58,779 bases of DNA from Paenibacillus sp. MSJ-34 (GCF_018918005.1 NZ_JAHLPR010000046.1:1-58779); one strand, 5' to 3'. Shown: positions 43,526 to 54,669, counted from the first letter of the stretch. Made by a program: numbers and translations. Notes: generated by a model from the sequence alone, not told the origin.

Positions 43526-44605
43526 TTATGATTTCATCGCGGCAACAATCAGATCGCCCATCGCTTGCGTTCCGATCGCCTTCGATTTGTCCACCGCAAT
43601 GTCGCCTGTGCGATGCCCTGCGTCCAGGACCGATTTCACCGCGTCTTCGATCGATTGGGCAGCGTTCTCGTATCCGAACGTTAAGCGGAACATGAGCGCA
43701 ACGGACAAAATCGTCGCAATCGGATTGGCGATGCCTTGTCCCGCAATATCGGGCGCCGATCCGTGCACCGGCTCGTACAAGCCGAAGCTTCCTTCGCCGA
43801 GCGACGCGGACGACAGCATGCCGATCGAACCGGTCAGCATGGCCGCTTCGTCGCTCAATATATCGCCGAACATATTCTCGGTCACGATGACGTCGAAGCT
43901 CGAAGGACGGCGCAGCAATTGCATCGCGCAATTGTCCACAAGCACATGCTCCAGTTCCACATCCGGATATTCCGGGGCGATGCGGTTTACGACCTCGCGC
44001 CATAAACGGGACGTTTCCAGCACGTTCGCTTTATCGACCGAGGCCAGTTTTTTGCGGCGCTTCTGCGCGACTTCGAAAGCTTGTCTGACGATGCGTTCCA
44101 CTTCATTCACGTTATAGGCGCATGTATCGACCGCTTCTTGTCCGTTCTCCGTTTCGCGGCGGTATTTCTCGCCGAAATAAATGCCGCCCGTCAACTCGCG
44201 CACGACGATCAAATCGGTTCCGTCAAGCACTTCCGGTTTCAACGTGGAGGCGTCTTTCAAGCAATCGAACACGACAGCCGGACGGATGTTCGAGAACAGC
44301 CCGAGCGCCTTGCGAATGCCAAGCAATCCCGTTTCCGGACGAAGCTCCTTCGGATTGTTGTCCCATTTCGGGCCGCCGACGGCGCCGAGCAACACCGCGT
44401 CCGCTTTTTGGCAAATTTCCAGCGTTTCCTGAGGCAGCGGCGTTCCTTTCTCGTCGATGGCGATTCCGCCGAACAAGGCGTGCTCCGTTTCAAATCGGTA
44501 GCCGAACAATTCCTCCGTTCGTTTCAGCACTTTTTCCGCTTCCGCTACTACTTCCGGGCCGATCCCGTCGCCGGCGATGACCGCGATTTTTTTTACGTCT
44601 GCCAT
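43526..44605 (-). CDS. leuB: 3-isopropylmalate dehydrogenase
   Basis: 359 aa, full length. It converts 3-isopropylmalate to 2-oxoisocaproate (leucine synthesis, NAD+ dependent). Family signatures: [44 protein letters not shown] and [30 protein letters not shown]. It is unlinked to leuACD here; ilvBHC lie about 8.5 kb away on the same strand. A plausible promoter (TTGGTC, 16 bp, GATAAA) precedes it, and no T-box is seen in front of it. Confidence 0.96.
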   Translation of the reverse strand: MADVKKIAVIAGDGIGPEVVAEAEKVLKRTEELFGYRFETEHALFGGIAIDEKGTPLPQETLEICQKADAVLLGAVGGPKWDNNPKELRPETGLLGIRKALGLFSNIRPAVVFDCLKDASTLKPEVLDGTDLIVVRELTGGIYFGEKYRRETENGQEAVDTCAYNVNEVERIVRQAFEVAQKRRKKLASVDKANVLETSRLWREVVNRIAPEYPDVELEHVLVDNCAMQLLRRPSSFDVIVTENMFGDILSDEAAMLTGSIGMLSSASLGEGSFGLYEPVHGSAPDIAGQGIANPIATILSVALMFRLTFGYENAAQSIEDAVKSVLDAGHRTGDIAVDKSKAIGTQAMGDLIVAAMKS

Positions 44606-44708
44606 TACGTTCGCTCCTTATCTATCATTCGTCATTCGCTTCAATAAACAAACTTTTACTTATTTTATCGTATTTCCTTAGGCTTGACCAAGATATAAAA
44701 TCTATCGT

Positions 44709-44731
44709 CTTCATAGGTTTTATCTATGAAG
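44709..44731. repeat. Perfect 8-bp inverted repeat in the leuB-tetR intergenic region
   Basis: CTTCATAG-N7-CTATGAAG. It could be an operator or an RNA hairpin in either leader; no regulator can be named. Confidence 0.45.
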
Positions 44732-44789
44732 TAACGTTCGCCGGTTGCATAAACGTCTAAATTATGCGAAAATGAGTAAGTATAACCAT

Positions 44790-44815
44790 AAAACTATTTT
44801 CGTTTATTTAGTTTT
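44790..44815. promoter_or_regulatory. Candidate TetR operator before tetR
   Basis: AAAACTA-N12-TAGTTTT. The same arms and spacing recur before the MFS gene at 45466-45491. Confidence 0.65.
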
Positions 44816-44853
44816 CCGGCGTGGCCGATTGCGCTTCCCAAGGAGGATTGTTC

Positions 44854-45420
44854 ATGAAAGAACGTATCAAAAAAGCGTTTGTCGAGGAAATTCAAAGCCA
44901 TGGCATGAAGTTCACGATGGATCATTTAGCGAAACGATTGGGCATCAGCAAACGCACTTTGTATGAGCATTACTCTTCCAAAGTGGAAATATTGGAGGCG
45001 ATCATCGATCAATCGTTTCAAGAATCCGACGAGCAGACGGAACGGATTTTGCAAGACGACTCGTTAACGCTGCTCGATAAAATCAGAAGGGTCTTCACTG
45101 TCGTCCCTTCACACAACGAATTGTTGGATCTGCGCATATTGGAGCAAATGAAGCGCTATTATCCGGAACAATGGAGCAAGGTCGACTCGGCCCTCAAGGA
45201 CGATTGGCGAACGTTGCGCGCGCTAATCGAACAAGGGATTCGCGATGGGATCATCCAAGATATGAATGTGTCTTTAATTATGAAGCTGTTCATCGATGCG
45301 GCCAATTCGACGCTGGACCAGAAATTTTACATGGAAAACAACATTTCCGCGCAAGAGGCTTTGCATGCGATCGTTGACGTGCTGCTATACGGCTTGGTCC
45401 CGGCGCATAAGCAACAGTAA
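44854..45420 (+). CDS. TetR/AcrR-family transcriptional regulator
   Basis: 188 aa from ATG 44854 (CCAAGGAGG upstream; the frame is open to 44821). The N-terminal helix-turn-helix reads FTMDHLAKRLGISKRTLYEHYSSK, typical of TetR. The C-terminal ligand domain is diverged, as usual. It sits directly upstream of an MFS exporter gene in the same direction, and both promoters hold the same dyad, so it most likely represses both. Confidence 0.92.
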   Translation: MKERIKKAFVEEIQSHGMKFTMDHLAKRLGISKRTLYEHYSSKVEILEAIIDQSFQESDEQTERILQDDSLTLLDKIRRVFTVVPSHNELLDLRILEQMKRYYPEQWSKVDSALKDDWRTLRALIEQGIRDGIIQDMNVSLIMKLFIDAANSTLDQKFYMENNISAQEALHAIVDVLLYGLVPAHKQQ

Positions 45421-45465
45421 ATGGGACAGCGGGCGGGATTCTGCCGTTCTTCTTTTTTGCGTGTG

Positions 45466-45491
45466 GAAACTATAGAAACAAAAATAGTTTC
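45466..45491. promoter_or_regulatory. Candidate TetR operator before the MFS gene
   Basis: GAAACTA-N12-TAGTTTC, a perfect dyad 35 bp upstream of the transporter start, matching the one before tetR. Confidence 0.7.
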
Positions 45492-45525
45492 TTATGTTGC
45501 AATGCAGTGATATGAGGTGAAATAC

Positions 45526-46716
45526 ATGATGGTTAGTCCAAAAATGAACAAAGCGCAACGCATCGGTTTAACTTTAACGATATCCATTCTATTTATCGAT
45601 ATGTTGCTATACAGCATTCTTATCCCCATTATCCCTTACTACAACGAGCTGCTTCAACCTTCGGCTACGGCCATGGGCGTTCTATTCGGCAGCTATGCCG
45701 TCGCGATGCTTGCGGCTACGCCGTTTTTCGGCAAATTATCCGACCGGATCGGCAGACGGAAGCCGCTGCTGCTCGGTTTAATCGGACTTGCGCTGTCGAC
45801 GGTATTGTTTATGTTCGCCGGGTCGATGTTCATGCTTATCGCGGCCCGCTTCATCCAAGGGATCGCCGCGGCGGCAACGTGGACGGCGGCGCTCGCGCTC
45901 GTCGCAGACCTGTTCCCCCAGGCGTCGCGCGGCAAAGTGATGGGTTTCGCGCTGACGGGCATCTCGACAGGCTCGCTCCTTGGGGCGCCGGTCGGCGGCT
46001 GGTTGTTTGAAGCCGGCGGACATATGACGCCGTTCGTGACGGCGGCCGGTTTAACGCTGTTGAACTTTGTACTCGTGTTATTCTTGTTACAAGAAGGGAA
46101 ACGGGCGGCAAGCGAACAAACCAGCCTATTCTCCTTGCTGCGCAACCGTTCCGTATTGTATATCGCGATCGTCATTCTGCTCGCGGAATCATGCTTAACG
46201 TTGATGGAACCGACATTGCCCGTCTTTCTGACGGAGCATTTGCTGCTTTCGCCGCTGGCGCTCGGGTTGCTGTTCGGGGCGATGACGCTGGCATACGGCG
46301 TCGTCGCGCCTGTGTCCGGTTCGCTGGCGGATCGGTACAATCCGCGCATCTTGATGCTTATCGGCCTAGGCTGCCTGGCGGTTACGATGCCGCTGATCGT
46401 CGTCTCGCAGAACATATGGCAAGTCGCGATCGCCGGTCTGCTGGCCGGCGGCAGCGTCGGATTCGCTTTGTCCCCGACATTGCCGACGCTGGGCCAAATC
46501 GTCGACCGGGACGGCAGCGGCTCGTACGGCGTCGCCTACTCGCTCTTTAATATGTTTCATGCGGTCGGCATGATTATCGGGCCGCTCGTTGGCGGCGTAC
46601 TGACGGATATGCTCACCGTTCCGGCCGCCATCGTCGCCGTCGGCATAACGGTGCTCGCTTCCGTCGCGGCGCTGTCGATATGGCTGATGCGGGGCGCGAA
46701 AACAACGGCTTCCTAG
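45526..46716 (+). CDS. MFS transporter, DHA1-type drug exporter
   Basis: 396 aa from ATG 45526 (GAGGTG six bases upstream; an in-frame GTG at 45517 is part of that site). Twelve hydrophobic segments. Motif A GKLSDRIGRRKPLLLG follows helix 2, and a repeat, GSLADRYNPRILML, follows helix 8. Motif C-like GAPVGGWLFEAGG lies in helix 5. It is likely a proton-coupled exporter controlled by the TetR protein. Substrate unknown. Confidence 0.92.
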   Translation: MMVSPKMNKAQRIGLTLTISILFIDMLLYSILIPIIPYYNELLQPSATAMGVLFGSYAVAMLAATPFFGKLSDRIGRRKPLLLGLIGLALSTVLFMFAGSMFMLIAARFIQGIAAAATWTAALALVADLFPQASRGKVMGFALTGISTGSLLGAPVGGWLFEAGGHMTPFVTAAGLTLLNFVLVLFLLQEGKRAASEQTSLFSLLRNRSVLYIAIVILLAESCLTLMEPTLPVFLTEHLLLSPLALGLLFGAMTLAYGVVAPVSGSLADRYNPRILMLIGLGCLAVTMPLIVVSQNIWQVAIAGLLAGGSVGFALSPTLPTLGQIVDRDGSGSYGVAYSLFNMFHAVGMIIGPLVGGVLTDMLTVPAAIVAVGITVLASVAALSIWLMRGAKTTAS

Positions 46717-46738
46717 GCGCCGGGTTTCTACTTATTCC

Positions 46739-46910
46739 CCCTTCTATCGAAATTCCGTTCGCTCAGGATAGCGGCAAACATCGTATGGCTGCTGGGAAGC
46801 GGAACGGAAAACGGGTATCATATCTGCGGCAACCCGTAACGAGAACAACGCTGCTAGGCGGCAAGAAACAGGCTTTCTGATCGAGAGGGATATCGACAAA
46901 AGGGATAGAA
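46739..46910. mobile_element. MITE-like inverted-repeat element, copy B
   Basis: About 172 bp with imperfect inverted ends (CCCTTCTATCGAAATTCC at the left; the right end is the complement of CCCTTTTGTCGATATCCC), related to copy A at 19718-19806. The interior differs and has no ORF of note. Confidence 0.4.
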
Positions 46911-47145
46911 AAGACTCGCTAAGTAGAGAAAATTGCGATTGTAACCACTGGCGCGGCATCGAGAAAGGCTGCGGATTCGATTTCATGGAATATTTGCCCT
47001 GTGAAACAGGAAATGAGGCAAAAAGCCTGCGAAAAGAGTCAATTTCATCATTCGCAACCATTGATATAACGGCTTTAATGCGCATATAGAAGGAGATGTT
47101 TCCCTACATTTCGAAGGCGATTCGCGCGGCGCTCTTGTTTGGCTG

Positions 47146-47330
47146 TAAACGAAACTGGCAATCCTTATTGGGCTCAAAATGAAGTGGTTCCCTTCCTAAC
47201 GAAAGTACGTATTGTTATTCCTTGGAAATCGGCCGTTTTATCGCTTTTTCCCCCTCATTAGCGTGTTTTCGTTTCGTTACACCGGCAACAAGGCAATTTA
47301 CAGGCTAATAGCGTGTATACGTTTCGTTAG
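47146..47330. repeat. Four-box intergenic element E4
   Basis: Forward AACGAAA cores at 47148 and 47198 and inverted TTTCGTT cores at 47272 and 47322. Box centres are about 50, 61 and 50 bp apart, exactly as in E2. The segment 47110-47353 is about 85% identical to 19893-20139. The rest of the 46717-47491 gap holds copy B of the inverted-repeat element and otherwise nothing recognisable. Confidence 0.75.
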
Positions 47331-47491
47331 CCCCCCGCCCGACGGGTCGTCAGCCGCTGCGGTATTTGAAATTGACTCATTATGCAGAAATTCCGCCCCA
47401 AACGATCCCAAGACGAGGGTTCGCCAAGTATAGCGAAAAACGGCTGGACAGTTCCAAGCTCTGCCCAACCGCTTTATATTTTATTGCCGCG

Positions 47492-50400
47492 CTATTGAAG
47501 GATCAATTTGGCCACTGCCGCCAAATCGTCGATGTCGATTTTTCCATCGCCGTTCATATCCGCTTTCTTCGCGATGTTCCAATCCGGACTGCTCGACGTT
47601 TTGCCGTAATGGGCCGCCACGATCGCCAAATCGCCGATGCTTACTTTGCCGTCGCCGTTCAAATCGCCCGGAACGCCGCTATGGACGGATTCTTTAAATG
47701 CGTTCAACGCCGCGCGCAGCGCCGCTTCCGCCGCGTCGATCTCTTCTTGCGACGCTTCGGCGCGATCGGCAACCGCCTTAGCCGCGTCGATCGCCGACTG
47801 CAGTATCGCCTTGGATCCGGCCGGGTATTGTCCTACTCCGGTTCCTTCCTCCGCGGCGTCATGCACGGATTGCGCTTCCGCAATCAACGCGCTCAGCGCG
47901 CGCTTATCCGTCACGGTAATCCGAACGGCATGCTGCGTGCCCTCGATTGTCGTTTCATTGCCCTTCTCATCGGCAATAACGGCTTGCGCTACTTCAATCG
48001 TTCCCGTCGCAGGTTCGGATAAAGGTTTCGCTTTCCATCGCAATTCCAGCACATCCCCGCCGACTACCGCATGATCCGGACCGAGGCTTACCGCGATCAG
48101 ACGAACTTCCCCGGGCTTCGCGGCAGTTTCGATCACTTCCATGCCGTCACGCAGCGAAGCCGCGGAATCGAACTCCAATCGCCCGCTGTCGTAACGAATG
48201 GTAATATCCTGAGCGTAAACATGCTGAGAAACATTGGCCAATCCGTACGTCACCGCGAATGGCTGCCCGGCCTGGACTGTGCCCGGACCGGTTAACGTCG
48301 CCGCAGGATCGCTCGTTGCCGTCACCGTTGCTTGAAACTCGGCGCTGGCCGTTCCGCCGCCGCCGTCGTCGGCCGTTACCGTGATTATCGCCCTACCTGC
48401 AGCCACCGGCCGCAGCACGACGGCTTCGCCTTCCACCGAGACGGCAATCTTCGTCTCATCGCTGGAAGCGGCGGCATACGTTAATGCGTCTCCGTCTTCG
48501 TCATGGAACGTTCCGCTAATATCGATCGCTACATTGCCGCTGCCGAGCGCAATCGTGCGATCCGCGATCTCTTCCTTCACAACCGGAGCGATGTTGGCAC
48601 CGCCGCCTTTTACAACGCGGATATTGTCTACGACTAGCGTGCCGGTCAATTCGGCGTTGTTATTCGTGAAATTTTTAATAATGGCCAAGTAAGGTTCTTT
48701 GCCTTCATCCGTCGTAAACGTAACATCCAGCTTGCCCTTGCCGGCGTCCAAAGTCGTCTGCGTCAAATCACGCACCGCACTTCCTTCTTTGACCCGAACG
48801 GCAACGCTGTACATATCTTTCGTCTCGGCATTGTAATCCATCGTCAACCGGTATGTCGTGTTCGCTTCCAGCCGCAGCGTTTGCGGCAGCGTCCGCAGCC
48901 ATTCGCCGGTGCCGCTCTCGTTCGTTTTTAAGGAATAACGGCCTTCCAGCACATAGGACATATATTGATTGCCGTTGCTCTCTACCAAATGGGTGCGCAC
49001 CGGACCCAGTTTGGAGTAAACGAACGGTCCCCACCCTTCGTCCACATTCTCAAAGTCTTCGTACAATACCGCTCCCGCCGGAGCGGTATGCGACGGATTC
49101 TCCCATACGCGCACGTCGTCCAGCGTGACCGTAGCGTCGCCCGCTTCCGCCTGCAGAAGCAGCGTCGCGATGTCGCTCTTCGCTTGGAACGTCACCTTGA
49201 TGCGTTGAAAATGGGTGCTCACATACTTATGCTGCTGCGCCAAATATTGATGGCTCGTGTTGTCCATCCAGTTGGTCGCCTTGTCTTCTCCCTGCTGCAC
49301 CGTAATGCTCGTTTTGCGCACGCCGTCCACTTTGCCCCATACCGATGCCGTATAATACTTTCCTGGCGTCAGCCCCGTCAATGGCTGCGATACGGTTGCA
49401 TCGCCCGAACCTTTGATTTGCAACTGCCCGTCGCCGTTGCCGTCTACCGTCATCGCAATATGGTTCGCATCTCCGGAGCTCGACGATTTACTCCACTCGT
49501 TAAACGTATGGCTGTCAAAACCCGGATCTTTCACATGCCCGCCTTCGCCCCAAACCGTCTCCGCCTGCTCGCCCGGGTCTTGCTTATACAGAACGTAACC
49601 GGTGCGCGCCTCCGCGTTAAGCGTTGCTTTGCCGGAAGATATGGCGACATCGCTTACAAATTCGCGCCCCGTATCCGTCAATTTGTACAACTTCGCCGCC
49701 GCGACGCCGCTCCAGGATTGCGGTACGTCCCAAGTCGTCTGCCCGCCGGCGGGATTCCAATGATAGATTTTCTCTTCGGTTTGCGGATTCCAAGGAACGA
49801 AGACCGTGCTGGCCGCAATTCCGCTGTCGTCGCTCATGACAGCAATTTGACGATCGTCTTTATACAGATGGATTTTGCCGTCTTGCCCGCGCTCCACATA
49901 GACGTTTCCTTCGAAATCAATCCGGTTGTCCGTCCATTTCACGATCGGGAAATGCTGCATATATTTCGTCGGCAAATTATGATTGAAGAACGCTTCCGTC
50001 GTCCGGTTATAGCTGTAAAAATCCGATTGCTTCTGCCAATAACCGACGCCGACCTGCTTATTGCCTTTCAAGAGCGGATCGCTCATGAAGCCGTCCATTA
50101 CATGATTGCGAATGAAACGAATGATTTTGCTGCTGTTGCCTTGGTTCGGATATCCGGGATCGGTTCCCCAGTGAACCCAAGCCGCTTGTTCGAATAACGG
50201 TCCGGCAAATTCCGTTCCAAGCATCCAGCCGTTGGCGTTAATATATTCGCCCATCTTTTTCGCATTCCAACCCGCTCCCGAATAGACGTCCACGTACACG
50301 AACGACAAATTGTCGCCCGTATCGGCTTTCAGCATATCCAAGCGGCGTTTCAACTCGCCGGATTCGATATCTTTGCGCTGATCGACGTAATAGGCTTGGT

Positions 50401-51343
50401 CGAGCCAGCCCCATCCTTTGCCGAGCGGCTGATTCAAATTGTCATATTTCAGTTCGAATGCGTCAAGCATATATTCGGTGGCGTTAATGTGGACGCCGCC
50501 TTTAATGTTATATTTTTTCCCTTCGCTCAACACATAATTGAAATCCTTCGCCCCGCCTTGGCGAATGCCGATATGGCCGCCGTAATCCGGATGGGAATCG
50601 TCGTGTCCTTCCGCCTGATATCCTTTAAACAGCACGATTTGCCCGAATCCGTCCGTCAAATTCGATATTTTCTTCGCATTGTCGAAGGCGCGCAGAAACG
50701 GCATCGTCGTCGTAGAACCGATATTCATGCTGATATACGAAATGTTGTCGCGGATCATCTCGTGACCGTAAGGAGCCATGGCGTATTGGCCTGTCGCCTC
50801 GTCCTTCGCTTCCGCCGCTTTGCGGAATGCGACCGCCCCGTCTTGCCAATCGATGGCGCCGTCCGCGTTTTCATCTCCGGCAAAGACGACTTTCGCCCAT
50901 AACGGCAGTTGCTCCGGTTCCACCGCCGCGCTTTCGCGATACGTCCACGCACCGCTCCATAGCTCGGCTTTTTTGTAACCGCTTGCATGATCCGCGACTT
51001 TGACGCGGACTTTATCGTTGCCGTTGACCGAGTTGCTGAGCAATGTCGCCGCCATGCGGTCGGTACTAAGGAATGCGTATGTGCGCCCGCCGTTCACGTT
51101 CGCGGCGTTATTGTTCAAATCGTTATACTCTTCGTTAATCGTATTCCAGCCCCCGGTAATCCAAGCGGCGGTTTCCTGCGCTTTCGGCTGGGTGGAACGG
51201 ATCGAAACGAGGCTGTGGTCCGGGAATTCCAACGACTTCAATTGAAAGCCGTTCGACTCCTCAATCTCGGTCACCCGCAAATCGAGGCCGTCGTTCTCCG
51301 CTTTGACCAACACCGTCAACTTGACGATCTCGTCAACCATCAT
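47492..51343 (-). CDS. GH101 endo-alpha-N-acetylgalactosaminidase, catalytic and C-terminal part (frameshifted)
   Basis: 1283 codons from the first ATG; the frame is open upstream to 51418, so this is the distal part of a gene that begins at 52221. GH101 core (about 1-610): probable nucleophile Asp352 in VYVDVYSGAGWN and acid/base Glu378 in GTEFAGPLFEQ, plus AAWVHWGTDPGYPNQG. Two galactose-binding-like modules follow (about 615-920), then an Ig/cadherin-like module (IADRTIALGSGNVAIDISGT), a cohesin (about 1018-1145, PFAVTYGLANVSQHVYAQDI), a FIVAR module (about 1150-1222) and a type I dockerin (1226-1283, GDLNGDGKVS repeat). GH101 enzymes remove the Gal-beta-1,3-GalNAc core disaccharide from mucin-type O-glycans. 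Confidence 0.88.
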   Translation of the reverse strand: MMVDEIVKLTVLVKAENDGLDLRVTEIEESNGFQLKSLEFPDHSLVSIRSTQPKAQETAAWITGGWNTINEEYNDLNNNAANVNGGRTYAFLSTDRMAATLLSNSVNGNDKVRVKVADHASGYKKAELWSGAWTYRESAAVEPEQLPLWAKVVFAGDENADGAIDWQDGAVAFRKAAEAKDEATGQYAMAPYGHEMIRDNISYISMNIGSTTTMPFLRAFDNAKKISNLTDGFGQIVLFKGYQAEGHDDSHPDYGGHIGIRQGGAKDFNYVLSEGKKYNIKGGVHINATEYMLDAFELKYDNLNQPLGKGWGWLDQAYYVDQRKDIESGELKRRLDMLKADTGDNLSFVYVDVYSGAGWNAKKMGEYINANGWMLGTEFAGPLFEQAAWVHWGTDPGYPNQGNSSKIIRFIRNHVMDGFMSDPLLKGNKQVGVGYWQKQSDFYSYNRTTEAFFNHNLPTKYMQHFPIVKWTDNRIDFEGNVYVERGQDGKIHLYKDDRQIAVMSDDSGIAASTVFVPWNPQTEEKIYHWNPAGGQTTWDVPQSWSGVAAAKLYKLTDTGREFVSDVAISSGKATLNAEARTGYVLYKQDPGEQAETVWGEGGHVKDPGFDSHTFNEWSKSSSSGDANHIAMTVDGNGDGQLQIKGSGDATVSQPLTGLTPGKYYTASVWGKVDGVRKTSITVQQGEDKATNWMDNTSHQYLAQQHKYVSTHFQRIKVTFQAKSDIATLLLQAEAGDATVTLDDVRVWENPSHTAPAGAVLYEDFENVDEGWGPFVYSKLGPVRTHLVESNGNQYMSYVLEGRYSLKTNESGTGEWLRTLPQTLRLEANTTYRLTMDYNAETKDMYSVAVRVKEGSAVRDLTQTTLDAGKGKLDVTFTTDEGKEPYLAIIKNFTNNNAELTGTLVVDNIRVVKGGGANIAPVVKEEIADRTIALGSGNVAIDISGTFHDEDGDALTYAAASSDETKIAVSVEGEAVVLRPVAAGRAIITVTADDGGGGTASAEFQATVTATSDPAATLTGPGTVQAGQPFAVTYGLANVSQHVYAQDITIRYDSGRLEFDSAASLRDGMEVIETAAKPGEVRLIAVSLGPDHAVVGGDVLELRWKAKPLSEPATGTIEVAQAVIADEKGNETTIEGTQHAVRITVTDKRALSALIAEAQSVHDAAEEGTGVGQYPAGSKAILQSAIDAAKAVADRAEASQEEIDAAEAALRAALNAFKESVHSGVPGDLNGDGKVSIGDLAIVAAHYGKTSSSPDWNIAKKADMNGDGKIDIDDLAAVAKLILQ

Positions 51344-51366
51344 CGCATACTTCGCCGTATCCGGAC

Positions 51367-52221
51367 CTACCGGAGCGAATAGCCCGGATCCTCTTGCGCA
51401 TACACCTCTACATCGTCTTCACCTTCCGCTCTGAGCACGTAATGGTCTACGCGCGGAAACGTATTGTCCACGAATGCCGACACGGCTCCCGACGAGGATG
51501 TCAGTTCGATGATCTCGGCGTCCGGATTCGGTTCCGAGCCTCCGTCCAATCCATAGTACGTGACTTCCTCGATGTTCCAACTTTTGTTCGCGAACCACGA
51601 TCGCATTCCGATTTTCCCGTTTTGGACAGGCAGCGCGCCGATCGAGCCGCTGAACAACTCGTTGCCGTCAATTTTCAACGCCGCATTGCCGTCGTCGAAC
51701 GTCACCTCGAAATGATAGGTTTGGCCCGCCGCAAGATTGTACGGTTTCGTCGCAATGCCGCCGTACCCTTCTTGACCGTTGATCATCGTATAATATAACC
51801 AATTGTTCTGCCCGTCTTGAATCAAGCCGGCGTAATTGTTTTTGTCGATATAGCGGAACAGAATGCCGAATTGCTTCGGCTCGCTTTCAAACCGAACTTT
51901 CATGGATAAGTAGCCGTTCTTGACAGACGGCGCCTGGTTGTCGTAAATGGCGGTTCTTCCTCTATTGTCCACGTTCAACGCGCCGTCTTTGACGTTAAGC
52001 GTAACGGTTCCGTCGCCCGCTTTCCAATCCCCGTTATTCCCGTCCTCGAAAGTAACATGATAGGGATTCGCCGGCGTGGCGCCGACCGCCGCTTTCGCCG
52101 GATTCGCCTCCTCATCTTGGGCGGCGAAAGCGGACGACCACGGTACGGCCAAGGTCAGCATCAGCATTGCCGTAAGTATAACGGAGAACTTTGCTCTTTT
52201 CCCATTGCTTTTCAATTCCAT
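51367..52221 (-). CDS. GH101 protein, N-terminal part with signal peptide (ends at frameshift)
   Basis: 284 aa from ATG 52221 (GGAAAGGA upstream). Signal peptide: KRAKFSVILTAMLMLTLAVP, then WSSAFA before AQDEE. Residues about 45-215 form a laminin-G/concanavalin-like module (FGILFRYIDKNNYAGLIQDG). The final part, SSSGAVSAFVDNTFPRVDHY, is the start of the GH101 region but stops at 51367, whereas the next frame continues it as GLFAPVGPDTAKYAMMVDE. A one-base insertion near 51380-51390 would join them. Either the gene is broken or the assembly has an error. Confidence 0.85.
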   Translation of the reverse strand: MELKSNGKRAKFSVILTAMLMLTLAVPWSSAFAAQDEEANPAKAAVGATPANPYHVTFEDGNNGDWKAGDGTVTLNVKDGALNVDNRGRTAIYDNQAPSVKNGYLSMKVRFESEPKQFGILFRYIDKNNYAGLIQDGQNNWLYYTMINGQEGYGGIATKPYNLAAGQTYHFEVTFDDGNAALKIDGNELFSGSIGALPVQNGKIGMRSWFANKSWNIEEVTYYGLDGGSEPNPDAEIIELTSSSGAVSAFVDNTFPRVDHYVLRAEGEDDVEVYAQEDPGYSLR

Positions 52222-52703
52222 CCGTCCTTTCCCGGAAGAGGGAAGCCCCATGCAAGCCGCCGCCTCCGCGGGCTCCTCTTCTCATCCTCTTGGTATGATC
52301 GTTATTCGATAATTTTTTGGCTAGCCTTCCAATACCACCCCTTTTTTCAACTTTTTACGTTCCGATCTTAATACAAAATCAATGCCCGACCTATACAATA
52401 TTTTGACTACTAACTTAACTATTTTTACTTCGACAAAGGTTCTCATCATCCAGCAAATACTGCTATGACGGCACGCAAATAAGCCGAGGGAACCATCTTG
52501 CTCTCCCGGCCGCCACCGTTCTTTCGCAATTGACAATTTCCGCTGCCCGCATCGTTTCGAAACCAACACTTAGGACCTGCCCGATCCGGCAAAATATCTT
52601 CCCTTAGGTTCGTTGGAACCATTGCAGCCTGAAGCAACGCATGAGAAATCTCTATCGGCGAACTTCGCGGCGGGCGAACAATCTTCTGGGACGGTCTACA
52701 CCT
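52222..52703. other. Upstream region of the GH101 gene
   Basis: 482 bp. An A/T-rich stretch at 52300-52440 probably contains the promoter; the remainder shows no gene or recognisable motif. Confidence 0.4.
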
Positions 52704-52891
52704 AAGTTGCACGAAATACATCATACGGAGGGTAAAAAGGAAGGAATAGAGCCTTATGTTGCACAATGTACAGCCTAATTGTAAGTACATGGCCAAAATG
52801 ACCCGTTATGACGCCATGATGCTGTATATATTACAAGATGGGGACCACTTGAGTATGGAGAGTCGAGGAAATGTTGTATTATGTACAGCAT
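52704..52891. repeat. Four-box intergenic element E5
   Basis: Four 21-bp imperfect dyads starting at 52704, 52756, 52819 and 52871. Their form is ATGYTGTA-N5-TACARSAT; the last (ATGTTGTA-N5-TACAGCAT) is the most regular. Offsets are 52, 63 and 52 bp, identical to E3, although the box sequence is different. It lies 36 bp beyond the ilvC terminator. Confidence 0.8.
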
Positions 52892-52927
52892 GAACCCGCG
52901 GGCACTCTTCCACGCACCGCTGGAACA

Positions 52928-52958
52928 CAAAAAAAACCGGTGGCCGAAACCACCGATT
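52928..52958 (-). terminator. Terminator of the ilvBHC operon
   Basis: CGGTGG / CCACCG hairpin followed on the minus strand by TTTTTTTTTGTG. Confidence 0.85.
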
Positions 52959-53062
52959 TCCTCAAATTATCTTCGTATTAACATAACATTACGTTGCCCC
53001 TCCGGGCGTTATCGTTTCCCGCTTCTCGATCCGCCGGTTCAACGCATCGATATAAGCAATGA

Positions 53063-54669
<1,607 letters not shown>

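Noticed and set aside
52446-52796. A 116-aa minus-strand ORF upstream of the GH101 gene
   Set aside because: It crosses half of element E5, has no ribosome site and no protein-like features.
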